NCBI GenBank assembly: GCA_026713305.1
Contig: JAPOOS010000270.1
Location: 1 to 35,705, forward strand
Source: Paracoccaceae bacterium
Lineage (GTDB): Bacteria; Pseudomonadota; Alphaproteobacteria; Rhodobacterales; Rhodobacteraceae
DNA: 35,705 bases
Reading direction: 5' to 3'
Numbering within the stretch: the first letter of the stretch is position 1; each line of letters begins with the position of its first letter. Positions 34,848 through 35,705 of the stretch are shown piece after piece. The notes beneath the pieces were generated by a model that was not told the origin of the DNA, did no database searches, and worked only from the letters and a program-made list of their open reading frames with translations. The position numbers were made by a program, and so were the translations under genes.

Positions 34848-35545
34848 CTCTCCGGTCCGCGCCAGTCAATGGCGCAAATTTCGGCTGACCGGCCTTGAAA
34901 GTCCCAGACGCGTCCATAGGCCCGAACGCGTCCCTTTGTTGCCGTCGCAACGATGATGTCGCTGCCCATCCAGTACTTGGTGTTGGTGGCCACAACGTCC
35001 TTGCTCGGGTCCTGACCGGTTATGGGAACGACTTCACCCTGAATGCGCTTTCCGACAAGCAGCCTTCTTGCCTTGCCATCCGACTCGAATCGAACCTTGG
35101 TCCTTTTCACGCCAAGAAATTCGGAAACGAGCATCTTGAACAGGCCAGTCGTGCCCTTCGCCCTTCCGGAAAGGATCTGCGTCAGTCCGTGATAGGCTCG
35201 ATGAGACGAGCGATCGTCAATGAAGACACCGGCCTTCCAGTTTCCCCGAGCCATCATTCCGGGAATCTCGAGAACCATGCCAACGTTCAATCCCGAGAGG
35301 GATTCGCTGCCGTAGGCGCCGTCGTCAATCCTGATTCCTGCCCAGGCCTGACAAACTCCCTCGGTCGGCGGATGACGCCCCAGACTGACGACGCAGGGAC
35401 AGAAAACCGTGCAGTTGCAGTTGAGAATCAGCTCACCCTTGATGAACCACGGAATCAGCCCGCGGTCCGACTTGGTGACTGTTGGATGGCGTGAATCGAT
35501 TCGGCCCCTGACGGCGATTCGATCGGATTTCCTTCTCTTCGTCAT
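34844..35545 (-). CDS. DUF1326 domain protein
   Basis: A 233-residue soluble protein of the DUF1326 family; no function is established. A Cys cluster, LILNCNCTVFCPC (Cys43, 45, 49, 51), lies at the start of the conserved domain and suggests metal binding. CQAWAGIRIDDGAYG and LSGLNVGMVLEIPGM follow, as in the family. The first 30 residues are basic and variable. The track start at 35581 is a TTG inside the upstream gene; the ATG at 35545 has GGGAG six bases before it. It starts 13 bases after the DUF2182 stop and overlaps dmdA by GTGA. DUF1326 and DUF2182 genes commonly pair; their coupling to dmdA is the notable point. Confidence 0.85.
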   Translation of the reverse strand: MTKRRKSDRIAVRGRIDSRHPTVTKSDRGLIPWFIKGELILNCNCTVFCPCVVSLGRHPPTEGVCQAWAGIRIDDGAYGSESLSGLNVGMVLEIPGMMARGNWKAGVFIDDRSSHRAYHGLTQILSGRAKGTTGLFKMLVSEFLGVKRTKVRFESDGKARRLLVGKRIQGEVVPITGQDPSKDVVATNTKYWMGSDIIVATATKGRVRAYGRVWDFQGRSAEICAIDWRGPER

Positions 35546-35558
35546 GTTGACTCCCGTG

Positions 35559-35705
35559 TCATGCGATCGAACTCGCAGCAATCACCGCGGAAGCGGCGAC
35601 AAGACATCCACCCAGTGGCCTCGAAACGTATCGGCCGAGAGCGGGCAACTTCTCCAGAGTGATGAACAACGTCGCCAATCCCATCCAGGCAAGCGACATC
35701 ATTCC
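35559..35705 (-). CDS. C-terminal end of a DUF2182 integral membrane protein (partial)
   Basis: Not in the ORF track because it runs off the right edge. The minus strand is open from 35705 to a TGA at 35559, giving 48 residues. MSLAWMGLATLFITLEKLPALGR, then a second hydrophobic stretch (GGCLVAASAVIAASS), matches the end of DUF2182 proteins. These are predicted metal-binding membrane proteins regularly found next to DUF1326 genes. The DUF1326 neighbour 13 bases downstream supports this. It would be an early gene of the operon leading to dmdA and acuI. Confidence 0.7.
   Translation of the reverse strand, partial: GMMSLAWMGLATLFITLEKLPALGRYVSRPLGGCLVAASAVIAASSIA

Overview
The window looks like a chromosomal segment of a GC-rich alphaproteobacterium, probably marine or host-associated. 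The reasons are a dmdA-acuI pair for dimethylsulfoniopropionate (DMSP), a non-pyrrolysine MttB homologue, a GcvT-fused dimethylglycine dehydrogenase-type enzyme, an acetone-carboxylase-type operon, and a MutL that carries the endonuclease motif usual in bacteria without MutH. No rRNA, tRNA or CRISPR was seen. Genus-level placement is not possible from sequence reading alone.

Layout. (1) 1-6.5 kb: an unresolved left edge, then uvrD/pcrA-type helicase (-), a terC-family gene (+) preceded by a potential structured leader RNA, and mutL (+). (2) 6.8-12.7 kb: an operon of acetone-carboxylase-type beta, alpha and gamma subunits coupled by ATGA overlaps, followed by an EamA permease. (3) 13.0-17.1 kb: a dimethylglycine dehydrogenase-like flavoprotein (-) and an MttB-family methyltransferase (+), transcribed divergently. 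(4) 17.4-23.7 kb: a very compact seven-gene minus-strand operon. It encodes a Tat-exported binding protein, an ABC ATPase and permease, an FAD oxidoreductase, a class III CoA-transferase, a crotonase-family hydratase and a 7Fe-type ferredoxin. It reads as a complete import-and-degrade route for an unknown carboxylic acid and is the best candidate for an undescribed pathway. (5) 24.0-26.5 kb: a free-standing Ala-tRNA editing protein, then a small foreign-looking scar with a TacA/TacT-type toxin-antitoxin pair, a truncated serine recombinase and a fragment resembling a plasmid Toprim protein. (6) 26.5-35.7 kb, all minus strand: a large MscS channel, cysteine synthase, malate synthase G, and the operon DUF2182-DUF1326-dmdA-acuI, whose first gene runs off the right edge.

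How the genes fit together. Sections 3, 4 and 6 all look like catabolism of methylated or onium osmolytes and short acids. MttB and the DMGDH-like enzyme suggest demethylation of a quaternary or tertiary amine. CaiB/CaiD-like enzymes suggest CoA-dependent breakdown. DmdA and AcuI handle DMSP and acryloyl-CoA. Malate synthase and cysteine synthase could absorb two-carbon and sulfur products, but that link is inference. Substrates for sections 2, 3 and 4 cannot be read from sequence. Start codons were revised from the ORF track where a Shine-Dalgarno sequence or a coupled stop favoured another site.
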